NCBI GenBank assembly: GCA_964019135.1
Contig: OZ025249.1
Coordinates: 30,393,759-30,457,758 of the forward strand
Direction of reading: 5' to 3'
DNA from: Arenicola marina
Lineage: Eukaryota; Annelida; Polychaeta; Arenicolidae
Length of the DNA stretch: 64,000 nucleotides
The translations under genes and the position numbers were made by a program. Positions 22,886-36,940 of this stretch are shown here, in pieces (positions within the stretch are counted from its first letter, which is position 1; the number at the start of each line of letters is the position of its first letter). A model generated the notes under the pieces. That model saw nothing but the letters and a program-made list of their open reading frames with translations, was not told where the DNA came from and ran no database searches.

Positions 22886-24822
22886 TACTGTTAGTCCTCT
22901 CCATTAACGCGAAATGACCCTTTTTGGATTAGTGCGTTCTCAAACCGCAGAAAACACGCTGTGACCAGGCGCAGATTAGTTACAATAGACAAGTTAGATA
23001 TAGGGGTCACTTTTAAAGCAGGAGGTTAATCTTATATCGTCCCTCGGACAGGTGTTAGATTCTCATTCAGTAGGAACATGCTCTCCCGTTGTTTCGGCTA
23101 AATTTTGGACCAAGCTACCCCTCCCGCCCTCTCACACACAACTCCCAGCAGCGTGCTGTGCTGAGATCAACCGATCTCTTACTCGAACCAATGCACATCT
23201 TAATTCCTTAAGTTCCTCGTATGAATGAAGAGGCCCTGTGCAGCGAGCGAAGAGACATCCCAGAAATAAGCACTTCTGCGATGTTTGCCATAAACAAACC
23301 TCGACATCCCCTAAAATTGAGTCCGATGGGAGTTCCATGGACAAAAGCAAATGCGCTAATATATTAATTGGGTGGCCCTGATGAATGAGGCATAGTACGA
23401 CATTTGAAAACAAGTAGCAGAACATATTACATAGCTTTAATTTTGCTGAAGTATGGTTGAAACGATACAAAATTCTGCATTTGCAAGCTATGTAAAACAG
23501 TTCACTCCGTCGGCATCAGAAGGTAAGACTATACACGAAGCTGTACTTTCGCAGCAAGAAAAGAAACTTAGATGGCAAAGTTACAAATTAGACTATTAGT
23601 CCTTTCTATGTTGCATCGCCAGCTACCGCAAATAACACATAAAATCATCTTACATCTTGTGTTGCTATAGTATATCTGCAAGGGAGTTTGAAAGGAGTCA
23701 TTTAGTCTGGCCACTGTCATAAATTAATACCATTATAAGACTTTAAGCTCACTTAATTTACACAAGGAAACGAATTGTACAAGTTAAAACACCATTGGCA
23801 TTCCCATTTAAGTTGCCCTGTTGTCATGTCAGAATCTTACAAAGCTCCACAAATAAAGGTTTCCAGTAGTTTTCTACACCCCATAGTACACATCAATAAT
23901 AATTTACAATAGGGTTTTAAAAAATGGGTGTCACCAGCCCATAGGGTAAAGCATACTCTAACCACAAAAAAGCTACAACCACAACTAGAACCTTTCCTAA
24001 GAGGCAAACATAGACAACACAGACAGTTCCCGGAGTCGACCCGCACAACATTGGTTTGTCATTCCATTACCACTTCGTACCCTCGCCTTACGTCAGTTAG
24101 TTCCTCACATAACCTGCTCCAGAATGTTCGTTCAAAGCATTGTTGTGGCCGGCGTGTAGTTTATTTCACAGAAACCCTTAATGTTAGTTTGGAAATTGTT
24201 GACATACAATTTACATAAGAACTAAGGTCCGACGCGCGAATTTGGGCAACAGAGATATGTCACTGTACAATGAATATATATTTCTATCACATTTGTTATA
24301 TGTCACGCCGACAGTGCATATCTATATATGAGAGACAGAAACTATCAAAGCGTGTCACCCTTAGGATCCGGACACTTTCAGCCGTAGTACCTACAAGACC
24401 AAACTCGAAAAACGAAGGTAATTTGAATCTACAAAGAAATTCTTCCTTATTCATATTTACCGCTATATAAAACGAGACATAACAGTAATGAATAGCACTT
24501 CTTAAAACAAGAGATGCACTATAACATATCGGTAATTGTATCCCTTGTTGAACTGCCAAAACATCTAACACACTGATACCATAGCAGACATAAAAATTAA
24601 ATTCTTTTCCTGGGTATATTAAAGGATCTTGGCTGATTCTCCTTCACAGTTTCATGTGATAAATTCACTTCTTTCAACTAGAGACGGAAAACGCTCAATT
24701 CACTCATTCAGTTACTAGACATCTTAAGCTCATAAAGACGTAAAAGCTAGTTGTCATTTTTTTCCTGGATATTTCAGAGTTGTGAATTGCAAAGGTGAAA
24801 AAAAAAACAGAGCTTGTGTTCT
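22886..24822. other. Intergenic sequence and likely ELOC 3' UTR
   Basis: No coding exon recognised. A minus-strand AATAAA (TTTATT at 24160-24165) could end the ELOC transcript about 660 bases after its stop. The rest shows no structure. Confidence 0.4.
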
Positions 24823-26413
<1,591 letters not shown>

Positions 26414-26565
26414 CTAACCTATAATAAATTAAAATATCCATTTGTTAGGACTTCTTTGCTTTGAGCACAAACATACATACAGTGTACATGCAGATTTGTA
26501 ATAATATAACATACATGTATACTGATCCCAAGTGATTTACGTTTATAATAACAGTATCTAGATCG

Positions 26566-27712
26566 TAATTTGTGGCATATAAGTCGCACCATCTTTTGCT
26601 CGCGGCCGAAGGGTGCGACTTATAGATAATAATATAAAAATTGCATAAACCTACAACAAAAAGATAAAATTATGACAATAAGTTGAAAACTGCTCAATAA
26701 GCATACCAAGAAAGACCCTTACTAGAAAGATCCTGACCTTATATCATACCTACACCAGAAATTCCCAATTTTGACCAAATGTGTGTTTAGTCAGTATCAT
26801 AGGCAGTTTCACCAGTTGCGATGGTCTCTGCATTATAAGACTTGCATTCTGCTCGCTTAAAAGTCCATTAAAAAACAGAGGGAGTTGTCTAAAAAAGAGA
26901 TGCCACCAACCTGGCAGCCGATTTGCACGGATTATTAACATGTTTAAATTTAACCACAATACATAATCACCATGTGCATAATTTATGGCGTATAAGTTGC
27001 ACCTTTTTTCCTCAAGCTGAGGGGTGCAACTTATACACCACTTAAACTTATATATGAACCTATGGCCAAACTTGTCTCTCTGGATCCCCCCCCTTCCACC
27101 TTCTTCTATCATACTTGATTCTGGCAAATGAGGCCAATTACTCCAGTACCAATTGTAGAACCACTGTCTCATGGTGCCTACCCGATATTAAATTTCTGTA
27201 CAGCCCACTTAGTCTTAGACAGCAGCTGTATCAAGTTACACCATTGACTGCCGATTCCCGAATCATATGAACCCTCACTCTACACCCTCTATACAAATGC
27301 AATACAGCTTCACTGACCATGCAACCACCTGTATAAACAAACCCTAATTGACATGCCCACTCTTTTGATCAACTGTTAGCCGCAGGGTGATAAGCTGGTG
27401 CCGTGGAAACTGTGCTCCGAGTATCCATTAAAAAAACACAGATCCATCAGTTCTTATGGCCTTCAACAACAAACGTTAGAAAGGCAAGCTACCTAAAGAC
27501 ATTGCAGTTAGTGTGAATGCAAAGTTAAATGACATCACTTAACAATGGTGGGCACATGTGGTAGTAATGATAAAGATTTTTCAACGCATCAGTGAATCTC
27601 ACACTGAAGGTGCGACTTATACATATGTGTGACTAATATATTGCTCAAGTCTACATATTTCTTAAAATTGACAGGTGCGACTATACACGGGTGCGACTTA
27701 TTCCCCCTGAAA
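26566..27712 (+). mobile_element. GTATAAGT(T/C)GCACC elements, one copy plus a second left end
   Basis: A copy of the element at 1789-2359 runs from TAATTTATGGCGTATAAGTT (26979) to GGGTGCGACTTATTCCCCC (about 27712). A separate left end (TAATTTGTGGCATATAAGTC) with an inverted GGTGCGACTTATA 40 bases further in lies at 26566-26640, so two insertions or a broken copy are present. They lie just upstream of the ELOC start codon, where its promoter or a 5' non-coding exon would be expected. No transposase frame. Confidence 0.5.
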
Positions 27713-27984
27713 CAACGGTACTGTAGAAGTCCACAGTATGTGGACAGTGTGTGTGGCAGGAAAGTGGCTATATTCTTGGTTTGCTGATGTTGTTCAGAGC
27801 AGAAATAACGATTTTTCTCGTATTTGTTTTGTTTAGATATATATTAAAAATCTGATTCAGGTTGAAGCAGGGCACCTAAACCAACTTCATAGGCATGCAT
27901 GGTAAATGCAAGTAAGAATCTGTTTTCTAACCTGAAATATGCAGTATCTATTATTCACTATATATATATCTATTATTCTGCTTA

Positions 27985-28172
27985 TTTTAGGTTATATCCC
28001 CGGAGGAAACCCCTTACACTTTACGAAGAAAGACATGGGATTTTTATCCTGCAACCACACAGACATGGTTACAGTAGGGCTAGAACCACTGTTCCATATC
28101 CTGTTAGGCTCTCAGGTGGCCAGAACAACTTAATGCAAGCGTTTTAACCCACTGAGCTATGGCGCACCTCTT
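27985..28172 (-). mobile_element. tRNA-derived SINE, family A
   Basis: On the minus strand: box A (CATAGCTCAGTGGGTTAAAA), box B (GTGGTTCTAGCCC), then a body with ATCCCATGTCTTTCTTCGTA and GGGGTTTCCTCCGGGG. The body matches the SINE at 51017-51302 block by block (there ATCCCATGTCTTTCTAGTCA and GGGGGTTACCCCTGGGG), so both belong to one family. Confidence 0.7.
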
Positions 28173-28404
28173 TAGTTTACTGTGACTAGCTATTGATGGT
28201 GTGGGGCTATTTTGGCAGCGTTCAGTGCCACGGCGACTATGTCATTTTAGGACATATACTTTAATATGTTTACGAAACAGTGTTTGCTGCCAAGGCAATG
28301 GAATGTCAGCATGGAGAAATATTGTTTGTGTCTTAAAAAAAGATAACCTTGCAATATATACGTAAGTTTGGTATCATTAAAATTGCACAGGGTTACTTTG
28401 TCAC

Positions 28405-29129
28405 TTGGCGCAAGTGCCCCCAGGCAAGCCCGCTTCTCTAGGGGCACAACGGTAACAATGTTAAAATCCTTCGACATTAGTAGGGAATCGACTGTAGCTT
28501 TTATTATAATGCGGGCGCGTACAATAATAGTGCTTACATATTCTATATACCTTGTTCTATCTTCTGACATCAAGAAAGTGTGTCAACACTAGATTGTTCC
28601 AGTCATATTTTCGCGAACAAATGTTGGAGCATGTGACTTTTCCCTACCAACCGCCATGTGTATGCAGCGCCACCTGGCGAATCCCGCCACCATTTGAACC
28701 ATATGTAGCCTGGGTCCCAAACTTTGTAACGGTCAATGACCTGTGAAAGAGGGCGCTGCTGTTGTCCGTAGGTTCAAAGTGAGTGACTGACAAGGCCCTC
28801 TAGCAGAGAGTCATATGCTAACGGAGAGGAGAAACCAACTCGCATTCACAGGTACCGACATCCGCCAAAAATAAATATGGCGGATGGCTGGTCGGGAACA
28901 GTTGTGTGCTCCAACATTTCTTCGCGAAAATATAATCGAAACAACCTAGTGTCGATACACTTTTTTGATCTCAGATGATAGAATAAGGTATATAGAATAC
29001 GTAAACACTATGATTGTTCGAGGACACATTATAATAAAAGCTACAGTCAATTCCCTACTAACGTCGATTTTAACATTGTTACCGTTGTACCCCTAGAGAA
29101 GCGGGCTTGCCTGGGGGCACTTGCGCCAA
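28405..29129. mobile_element. Foldback (Mutator-like) element with 9-bp target duplication
   Basis: Two long inverted arms of about 250-270 bp start TTGGCGCAAGTGCCCCCAGG and face each other across about 200 bp of unique sequence. The flanks carry a perfect 9-bp direct repeat CTTTGTCAC (28396-28404 and 29130-29138). Long terminal inverted repeats with a 9-bp duplication are the hallmark of Mutator-like (MULE) elements. The arms also share AATGTTGGAGC and a TATTTTCGCGAA block at their inner ends. No transposase frame, so it must be mobilised in trans. Confidence 0.75.
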
Positions 29130-29866
29130 CTTTGTCACGTGAGTGATTTTTAGAGCGATCGTGCCAAATTTGTGGAAAATATAGGCCGAAATGTCAGTCT
29201 ACAGCAGTTATGACTTTGACTTTCGCCTAGGCTAAACTTTAGCCATCCAGTTTGGCATTTTAGGCCTAATTTGCATCAATACTAAAGACAATAGATCAAG
29301 CGATTAAGGCCTTTGCCGTTTTGGAAATGAAACCAGGGGTAGGATCTACAGTGGTTAGCCTAGAATAGGTGCCACAGTGCAGTGACTGGTAGTCGTCAAT
29401 CGTGTGGCCGTGCCAGTGTCTGTGTCATTGTGTTGAGTCAGCCAGTCGCAGTCAATATTCCATAACAACCGGGCAGCCTTCTTGGTTCTCTTTCGATCCA
29501 AATCATACTTATTATGCTTAACAACTCTATGAACATGATTGTACTCGAAAAGTGTACCAAATACCTTCTATACTTACTATGGAGAGGAAAACCAGGGGAA
29601 GAATTCATTAAAAAGTTAGCAAGCGTTCAACACACAAGAACTTGAAGTGTGCGTACCGCAGAGATCTCTCACAGTATCACGTGATTGGTAACAGGTCCGA
29701 GAACGGGAAGATTTACATGAAAAAAAAGAGATTAAAATCATAATGTATGATTTAATGCACTTCTTTATTGATTGATAACATAATAAACTGGACATAAGAA
29801 CTACACTTGTGATACAGTTTAACAAGGAAACGTATTATTTACCATAAAAAGAAAGGTTTTATGATT
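29130..29866. other. Non-coding stretch, nothing recognised
   Basis: Apart from the 9-bp target duplication at its left edge, no repeat, exon or RNA gene was seen. Confidence 0.4.
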
Positions 29867-30618
29867 TTATGATTTATTCGGCAGCACACGCAACGAGAGT
29901 ACATCCGAGACTTCCTGTGCTGCCACTTCCTTTTCCGTCGCCGCCATAGCCTCCAAGGTACTGATTGTCCATTGAGGCCTGCATATAAATTAATTTAGCG
30001 CCATAATTACAACGTATATTAAAATACTACAGACCTGGTTTAGAACAAGATAGACTACTTATGCAATAGTCATAATGTTTGAAGCCCATTCTTATTCTGA
30101 AGTATAGATGATCGCTGATTTTCTAGACACACTTGGTGACAGTCTGTGGTTCAATTTTCTTGCCTCACATGTTTACAGTTCTTCAGAATCAGCTAGTTCT
30201 AAGAATATGGAAATATTTTCCGTTTCGCTACGTAGGAAATGTGTTTGCCATATGGTCCTTCGAACCTTGGAAGTTCACTGCATTTCTATGCTGCCGTATA
30301 AGATGTGTAGCTTGTTAAGCTTACTGTAAAGTGATATTTCCCTATTTGAGAGTGTCCATCCATTGCCCGGCATTGGCATTGACATTGATTGGTATTGCCG
30401 TCTTGCCTGGCTGATTCAGTTTATAAAGGGACCTGTAGTAAGAACGTCTAAACTTGTGACACTTTCGCTATTCACAACCCACCGAGGGACCTAGCCCTGG
30501 TACATGCCTCTTACCACGCTCGTAAATGGAGCAAAGGTGAGAGCCATGCGGACCGGTGGCTCAAGTTGAAGTTCATAACAGAATAAATATGCAGTGCCTA
30601 CCCGTCAAGTTGCTCCAT
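29867..30618 (-). CDS. Candidate very small gene, unidentified
   Basis: Minus-strand terminal exon from 29978 with a clear acceptor (TTATATGCAG before it) and an AATAAA at 29878-29873 that overlaps its end. Two frames are open. One, entered in phase 2, ends at 29867 and reads as a helical acidic/alanine-rich peptide with STLEAMAATEKEVAAQEVSD. The other ends at 29874 and is Gly-rich (LGGYGGDGKGSGSTG). A possible first exon is 30618-30602 (ATG, MEQLDG, donor GTAGGC), downstream of a fairly GC-rich region at 30700-30800. Joined in phase they would give 42 residues. I recognise no family, and transcript evidence is needed to trust any of it. Confidence 0.28.
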
Positions 30619-31252
30619 TAGATTCCTGAAGCTTTCATCACTTTCGTCGGACAATCATTTCTTTGGTCGGTAGTGTATTTGCTTGTAATTCTGGCAATTT
30701 TTATCACCTCTCGCTCCGTTTTGAATGCTCCGCCGCTCGACGGAAGTAAACAAACTTAGCGTGAGCACTTGCTGCCAGGCGGTGTTTGTTGACGTCTACA
30801 GCGTGAAACTAAATCGCCTCAGATACCTTTATAATACGAGTAAAGATGTCAATTAAAAGGTTAAGCAATAGATTAAGTTGCATAGAAAAGTAAATATTAG
30901 GATATACGCATGATACTCCCAGAAAGTAATTAAATTTATATATTTTTAATAATCTGTTTGATTTTAGCCGCAGCGTCAATGCACTGCTTCGGGACCCTAG
31001 GGAGGAGCCTGTGACCCTTGGTTCCTCGGGGCTTGTTATTCACTAGAACACTAAATTGTCATTTGTGTTACAAAATAAGGGGTAATGAAAGTTTGGGGAG
31101 ACAATAATATGGATAGGTGCTACCTAAACTGAATGTGAGCGTATATTTATTACGTTACTTCATCTATTCCGTGGCGATATATGTCTAAATTAATAATAAG
31201 AAAAAACCCACTTTGTCTTGCCATAATGCATATCTTTGGCAGGATACACATA

Positions 31253-31768
31253 TTGGCGCAAGTGCCCCCAGGTAATTCAGCTTCTCTAGGGGCACAACAG
31301 TGTCAATGTTAAAATCCTTAGACGTTAGTAGGAAATCAACTGTAGCATGTATAGTTTTTATTATAATGTGGGTGCATACAATCATAGAATTTACACATTC
31401 TATATAGCTTGTTCTGTCTTCTGAGATCAATAAAGTGTATCAATACTAGGTTGTTTCAGTTATCTTTTGGCAAACAAATGTTGGAGCCTGCCACTCTTCC
31501 CGACCAACCTTCCGATCCAGGCGCCATTTTTGTTTTTGCTGCATGCTGATGATACCTGTGAATACATCCTGTTCCTCTGCTCTATTAGCATATGACCGAA
31601 ACAACCTAGTTTTGATAGACTTTCTTGATGGCAGAAGAACCAGGTCTATAAAATATGTAAACGTACACATTATAATAAAAGTTATAGTCGATTCCCATCT
31701 AAAGGATTTTAATATTGACACTGTTGTGCTCTTAGAGAAGCTGGCTTGCCTAGGGGTACTTGCACCAA
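31253..31768. mobile_element. Second copy of the foldback element
   Basis: Begins TTGGCGCAAGTGCCCCCAGG, ends in the reverse complement (CTTGCACCAA), and its arms match those of 28405-29129 with more divergence and deletions, so it looks older and shorter. No clear target duplication remains. Both copies lie between ELOC and RPS7. Confidence 0.7.
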
Positions 31769-31781
31769 GATGACTAATGAC

Positions 31782-31995
31782 AGGCACATGCCTGTGGCAT
31801 ATCAGGCGGTTGCTTAAGAACTCTTAATTCTGACGTCATTTTTATGACATTTTGACATCACAACTACTTTGTATTATAGCTGCGACAAAATCTTGAATTC
31901 ATTTTTTAAACATTTAGTTCTTCTTGTTATTAAATCTTTAGAATATAAAAAATGAGGTTAATTTTGTTGAAATCGGCAAGTTTCATTGATATTTA
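31782..31995 (+). repeat. Dispersed repeat, inverted relative at 47190-47395
   Basis: Shares in order GTGGCATATCA, CGGTTGCTTA, TTTTTATGACATTTTGAC (TTTTTATAACATTTTGAC in the relative), TTTTGTTGAAATCGGCA and TTTCATTGATAT with the minus strand of 47190-47395. No coding capacity. Confidence 0.6.
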
Positions 31996-32113
31996 TTTGA
32001 CTTACAGCAATCAATCTTTGATGAAAAAAAAAACCTGTGCTGGATATCACCAGCTGATAACAGTATGGGATTCATACATAGATTTTATCTTTCTTTCGTG
32101 TATAGAAGGTAGA

Positions 32114-32344
32114 CCAGTGATTGCACACTTGCCGAAATGCACTTTCATTATTTTTCTTATTAATCAGTTTTATTCATATGAAATTTTATCCAAACTTTTA
32201 CCAGACAGATGCCTTCATGTGTGACAGTTATCTTGGCATTCATTTTGTGAGTTTCCAAGCAAATATTATTTTACCCATCTTTTGCTTTGTGCACATAATA
32301 TAAAAAATGACAAAAGTGCATTTTGGCAAGTGTGCAATCACTGG
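32114..32344. mobile_element. Palindromic MITE, 231 bp
   Basis: Terminal inverted repeats of about 30 bases start CCAGTGATTGCACACTTGCC and continue AAATGCACTTT; the right arm is the reverse complement with one mismatch. The AT-rich interior has no frame. No target duplication was fixed. It lies about 700 bp upstream of the RPS7 start codon. Confidence 0.65.
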
Positions 32345-33036
32345 CCTGCTAACTACGTTATATGATAACAGAGCTGCTAAGCATAAAAATCAGTTTAAAG
32401 GAAAGTATTTTTAGCATTCAAAACAAATTGATCCACGCTAAAGACTGTCCTAGCTGAGACTCATTCGCAGGCATTTCTAAAGCGTGAATTGATGGCCAAG
32501 ACAAATGTATACCTCTTTTTAAATTGAACCAATGTTAGAAGCATTATGTTTTACGATCTTGTTTAAATTTGAACCTTTTGTCAATGTGTCTTATATGTTG
32601 TGTTAAATAAACTTCTTATTTAAAAAAAAAAGCAAAACCTCTGAAAAATTGTAATGGCAATCAGTCCAGGCTGCATTCACAAGTGTGCGACTATGCATGC
32701 ACTGTTGATATGACTATATACTATACTGAGAAAAATGGTGATGTTAATAGGGGAAAATCCCATGTACAAATGTAAATACTCTTCCCTTTTTAAACCATTT
32801 GCCAACTTTGCCACTCAAAATTAAACCTTTCCCAACATTATTTTTATGTACTGCATATAACATTTATGGTACTGCTCTCTGTAACAAAATTATTGTGTAA
32901 GTATATTACTGGTATTTATTGGCTAAGAAAATCTGAAATATGTGACAGACTTAGTTATACCTTATAAATAACTGGTCATAGTTTGATATCTACCATCACT
33001 TTTTTCACTCCTAATATTCTGTATTTTATTTTATAG
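32345..33036. other. Upstream of the RPS7 start codon, probably 5' intron
   Basis: AT-rich. The ATG lies one base after a clear acceptor (TTTTATTTTATAG), so a non-coding 5' exon further upstream is expected. I could not place it or a pyrimidine-rich transcription start. Confidence 0.45.
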
Positions 33037-35152
33037 ATGGCACTGTTCTCAGAGAGAGCGAAGATCATCAAGCCACCAGGTGAAAAGCCAGATGAATTTG
33101 AATCCTCTATCTCTCAGGTAATAATACAAAGGAACTTCCCTGAACTGACAATGCAACCAGTCATTTATATGATGTTATTTCCTTAGTAATGTAGCCAATG
33201 ACAATTACCTTTAGGGCTCTTTATCATAATTCACCACTGCCATCAATACCTTCAGGATAGCAGTTGTCAACTGGGTTATGGCCCTGTTCTAATATTTTGC
33301 ATTAATCCAGCCATCTATAGTATTGAGAAGATGTTTTATGGTTGTGGATTATAATTATTTAGTGTAAGCTGGATTGATTGTATTTTAATGGCTGAGCTCC
33401 ATCATACAAACCTTTATACCACATTTGTAAATCCTGGGAATGAAAGAAATACCAATGAAAATGTAGTTTACAAAATTCTAATGTTTTTTTCCCCTATCCT
33501 GTAATTAAGTTGACATTATCGCTACTGTTTGATGGTATTTAATTTGTGTAGACTACCCGGTAAGTTTGTTGTATGTTTTGTTAAATCCTGCTTGAGAGAA
33601 ACTCCTGAGAGACAATGTGAGACATTGGATGAACTTTCACCCCTTTTATTATATATGTATTCATATCAAGTGAACAATCATCTTATAATAATTTATTATT
33701 TTTCTGTTTTGTAGGCTCTCTTGGAGCTGGAGACCAACAGTGATTTGAAAGCAAAGCTGCGAGAACTTCACATCACTGGTGCAAAGGTATCTTTATTTAT
33801 TTGTATTCTCATACTTTTGTCTTCACTTCAATTTTCATTGGATACTGTGCTCGAAAAAATCTAAGCAACTGAATAATGCAATATTTAAACATTTTCGTGT
33901 TGTAAAGATTAGCTTAATCCATCTCAATGTTTCAATTTGTCCTCTAGGAAGTTGAGGTCATGGGCAAGAAGGCAATCATTGTCTTTGTCCCTGTTCCTCA
34001 GTTGAAAGCTTACCAAAAAATCCAAAACCGGTTGGTAAGAGAACTTGAGAAGAAGTACAGCGGCAAACATGTTGTATTTATTGCCCAGGTAAGTTTTTTA
34101 ATGCAAATTAGGTCTTCTATTTGTATGAACATCTGAATACTTTGTCCATTGTTATTTTGTTTCACACAAATTGCTTACTATATACTATCAAAGTTTTAAT
34201 GTATGAGACAATGGTGCTAATTTTATATAATTGGTTATGTGACAATAGTCGGATGTTCATCTATAACTGGGCAGTGTTCTTTTTGTAGAGGAGAATTCTG
34301 CCCAAGCCAACAAGGAAGAGCAGAACCAAGAGCAAGCAAAAGAGACCAAGGAGGTAAGATCTCACCTGTTGATGGTCTTGTTTCATGAAATTAACTCAAA
34401 CATGTATATTTTTATATGGTGGTCTCTTGGCTTAATAAATTGGCAACACGCTGCTGTGTTACGTAGACATGACGGATGATTCTTTTCAGCCGCACCCTGA
34501 CCGCTGTGCACGACAACATCCTGGAGGATCTCTGCTTCCCGGCTGAGATTGTCGGCAAGAGGATCCGCATCAAGTTGGATGGCTCGAGGCTGATCAAGGT
34601 CCTCCTCGACAAGAACGAACAGACCAACATTGAACACAAGGTGCGTACCTCGCCCGCTCGCAGTTTTAGTGTTGACGGTTTGGTAAAGGTGGAGGGGACA
34701 CCTCTATCTGTCTGTTCATTGTGTATCAGGAGATAGCGGGTTAGGTCCGACTTATGTTTGACTATGTATTTATTTAGGTTTGCGGGCTGGAAACGTTAGG
34801 AGAATGAAGATGATGTTATCTGTGTTTGCTGATGTAGTTACATTAACAGCTTATGTGGTTATAGTTCTGCAATATTTCCTGAATAGGTTGGATATATGTG
34901 GCATTTTGCTTGTGATCTAGCGTTTATCGGTGGCTGGATGGTATCGGTATTTCGCCATATATGTAGCCCATGCAAATCAACACAAGATTTCGAAATAAGC
35001 GCACCGAATCATGGCATTTTTTTCTTTCTGAAAAACGTGGGGAAGCGTTTTATTATAATATTTTGTTTTTGCAGCTGGAAACGTTCACCGCCGTATACAA
35101 GAAGCTGACTGGCAAGGATGTCAACTTTGAATTCCCGGAGTACGTCTTGTAA
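33037..35152 (+). CDS. RPS7: 40S ribosomal protein S7 (eS7)
   Basis: Component of the small ribosomal subunit, also needed for rRNA processing. Six coding exons with exact GT-AG borders and fitting phases: 33037-33117, 33715-33786, 33948-34088, 34289-34353, 34490-34640, 35075-35152 (TAA). The product is 195 residues, against 194 in human. Recognisable blocks: [92 protein letters not shown]. Exon 1 starts right at the ATG after an acceptor, implying a 5' non-coding exon, as in vertebrate RPS7. RNASEH1 lies about 16 kb upstream on the same strand. Confidence 0.98.
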
Positions 35153-35220
35153 ACACCCGGCAGGAATGGGACATGGCCAAGCGTAGTGTGGAGGGATTGT
35201 GAACCTGCGCCAGGAAGCAC

Positions 35221-35226
35221 AATAAA
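35221..35226 (+). terminator. Polyadenylation signal of RPS7
   Basis: AATAAA 68 bases after the RPS7 stop, followed by a GT/T-rich stretch. This gives a short 3' UTR, as is usual for ribosomal protein genes. Confidence 0.75.
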
Positions 35227-35239
35227 ATGTCCTGGAGTC

Positions 35240-36940
35240 AAACTGGGTGTTTTCTCTCATTCTCTTGCATAGCGATTACTAGACCTCGAAATATGTTGCA
35301 AGGAAATGTGTCAATGGGTATCCGAACGTACTGTACTACTACGTGTGCATATGGATTTATTTACCTCCACACAAATTTTCCTTAGATCGTGAGAACTACC
35401 GACACGAGCTTTATAATGATGGAAGAATAATTCTGGCGTGCGATTGAAACCTCTGGCCTTTTTGTTTAATATCTACCCCCCGGCAGGGTGACGCGGAGTT
35501 CATAAACTGAGTGGCACATTCCATATTTTTATAAATATATATAACCCTATATACCATACGGGGAAATGATTGGGCCATAAATATTCTGGATAACTGAATC
35601 CCGCAGTCCGGCATGATCATATTAAACTCTGAACGAGGATTTTTCTCGAATAAGTGGGGTTAACCGGTAAATATCGATGCTTAGTTTTTTTATTTTCCAA
35701 TATTTTACACTATTTAGATTGTGCTGCCATTTCCAAAGTAAGGACTTATTTAGTGGATATCCCCGCGACAAATGAAGAGTTTGAGGTGACCTGTGTCGTT
35801 TCACAGAGTTCAAGAGTGCCCAAAATTGTACGCGGCGGTGACCGTGATGCGGAACTCTGCCCTGGTCTAAACCCAATCTACAGAAGAACTAGTCTCGTAA
35901 CTCTTGGGATGTCAGTTCGAAGTGAACGATTCGGAAAGTTTAGGATATTTGGGAATTTACTATCGACGCCAGACTTCGATGGGGATTTGACGATTTCATC
36001 AAGGAGGATGGGGGCAGGGGCTACGTATAAGAACTGTCTCTTGAACAGGGAATAATCCATAGCCCTCCAAATTAGCCTTTGATAAAGAACAAGAACGAAA
36101 TCGACAAATGCGCAATTGTCACATCATCAATGATCTATTTACTTATTACATATTCATTATGGCGAATTGCAATACACGTACTGTCGCTCAGGTAATTTAT
36201 GGCCTTTATTATAATGAATCTCGTTGAAAAAATAATCGATCCATTGGATAGATAATTATTTGATCAACGTCCGTAATATAAAATGACCATTTAGAATCTG
36301 AAGGAGTGCATGTATACTAATGTATAGCTGTTAACAAGAAACATGTAATCATTATCAAGGTACATGTATTAAAAGTACCACAACCGAGTAGTCCTGTTAA
36401 TTTAAGGAATACAATTAAACACGTTTATTAATACAATTGTCGTGCCAACAAACTCCATGCAAAACCTGGACACATTTTCAATCCTATAGCCGCATGAGAT
36501 GACGTTATGACGGATGGCCGTGTCTGGCGAATTGCCTACCGCACACATTGGCAACAGGAAGCGAACACTCCGTAGCGTAAGTTGCTGGCAGACAGATGTC
36601 GGAACACAGCATGTACAATATGCACATACCGGCGTCCTGGGCCCCGTAGTCGTCATCCGCTGTACAAAACCTCCATGTATATGACACTACGAAAGTCGTC
36701 CACGTAACTATGAAGGGGATAGCAGCATGCTAATGTATTGTACGTGAAAGCGTCATATTGCACATTATGTGAAACTGGGAAGAACTAAGGAGTTTTTACA
36801 TTTTGATTCCAGTGAGCAATACAATCCCAATCCATAGTCCTGGGGGTCCCGCATGATGTCTAATGTCTATATCACAGACCGCGATTTATTGGAAACTTGG
36901 CATTAGAAAATAGATTAACAGTTTTATTTTGGGTAATAAT
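35240..36940. other. Intergenic between RPS7 and PEX13 3' ends
   Basis: No convincing gene. A plus-strand frame of 133 codons (35654-36055) and a minus-strand frame at 36505-36687 were examined. Neither shows a known domain. The second contains a splice-bounded 30-bp segment that is too small to judge. This is a convergent gene arrangement (RPS7 plus, PEX13 minus). Confidence 0.4.

Noticed and set aside
18681-22904. Open frames up to 1291 codons (DTAAPG, LLPGTR, CSRGHG repeats) on both strands
   Set aside because: All frames on both strands are open because the 18- and 22-bp units lack stops. The period change from 18 to 22 scrambles any frame, so no coding selection is visible.
28405-31768. 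A single large palindromic element spanning both foldback copies
   Set aside because: Each copy has its own pair of inverted ends and its own boundaries; the sequence between them is unrelated.
35654-36055. 133-codon plus-strand frame after RPS7 as a gene
   Set aside because: No domain recognised, the opposite strand is open over part of it as well, and there is no splice or polyadenylation context.
36505-36687. Splice-bounded exon on the minus strand 3' of PEX13
   Set aside because: The segment between the acceptor-like TTTTGTACAG and donor-like GTATGTGC is only about 30 bases and has no partner exon.
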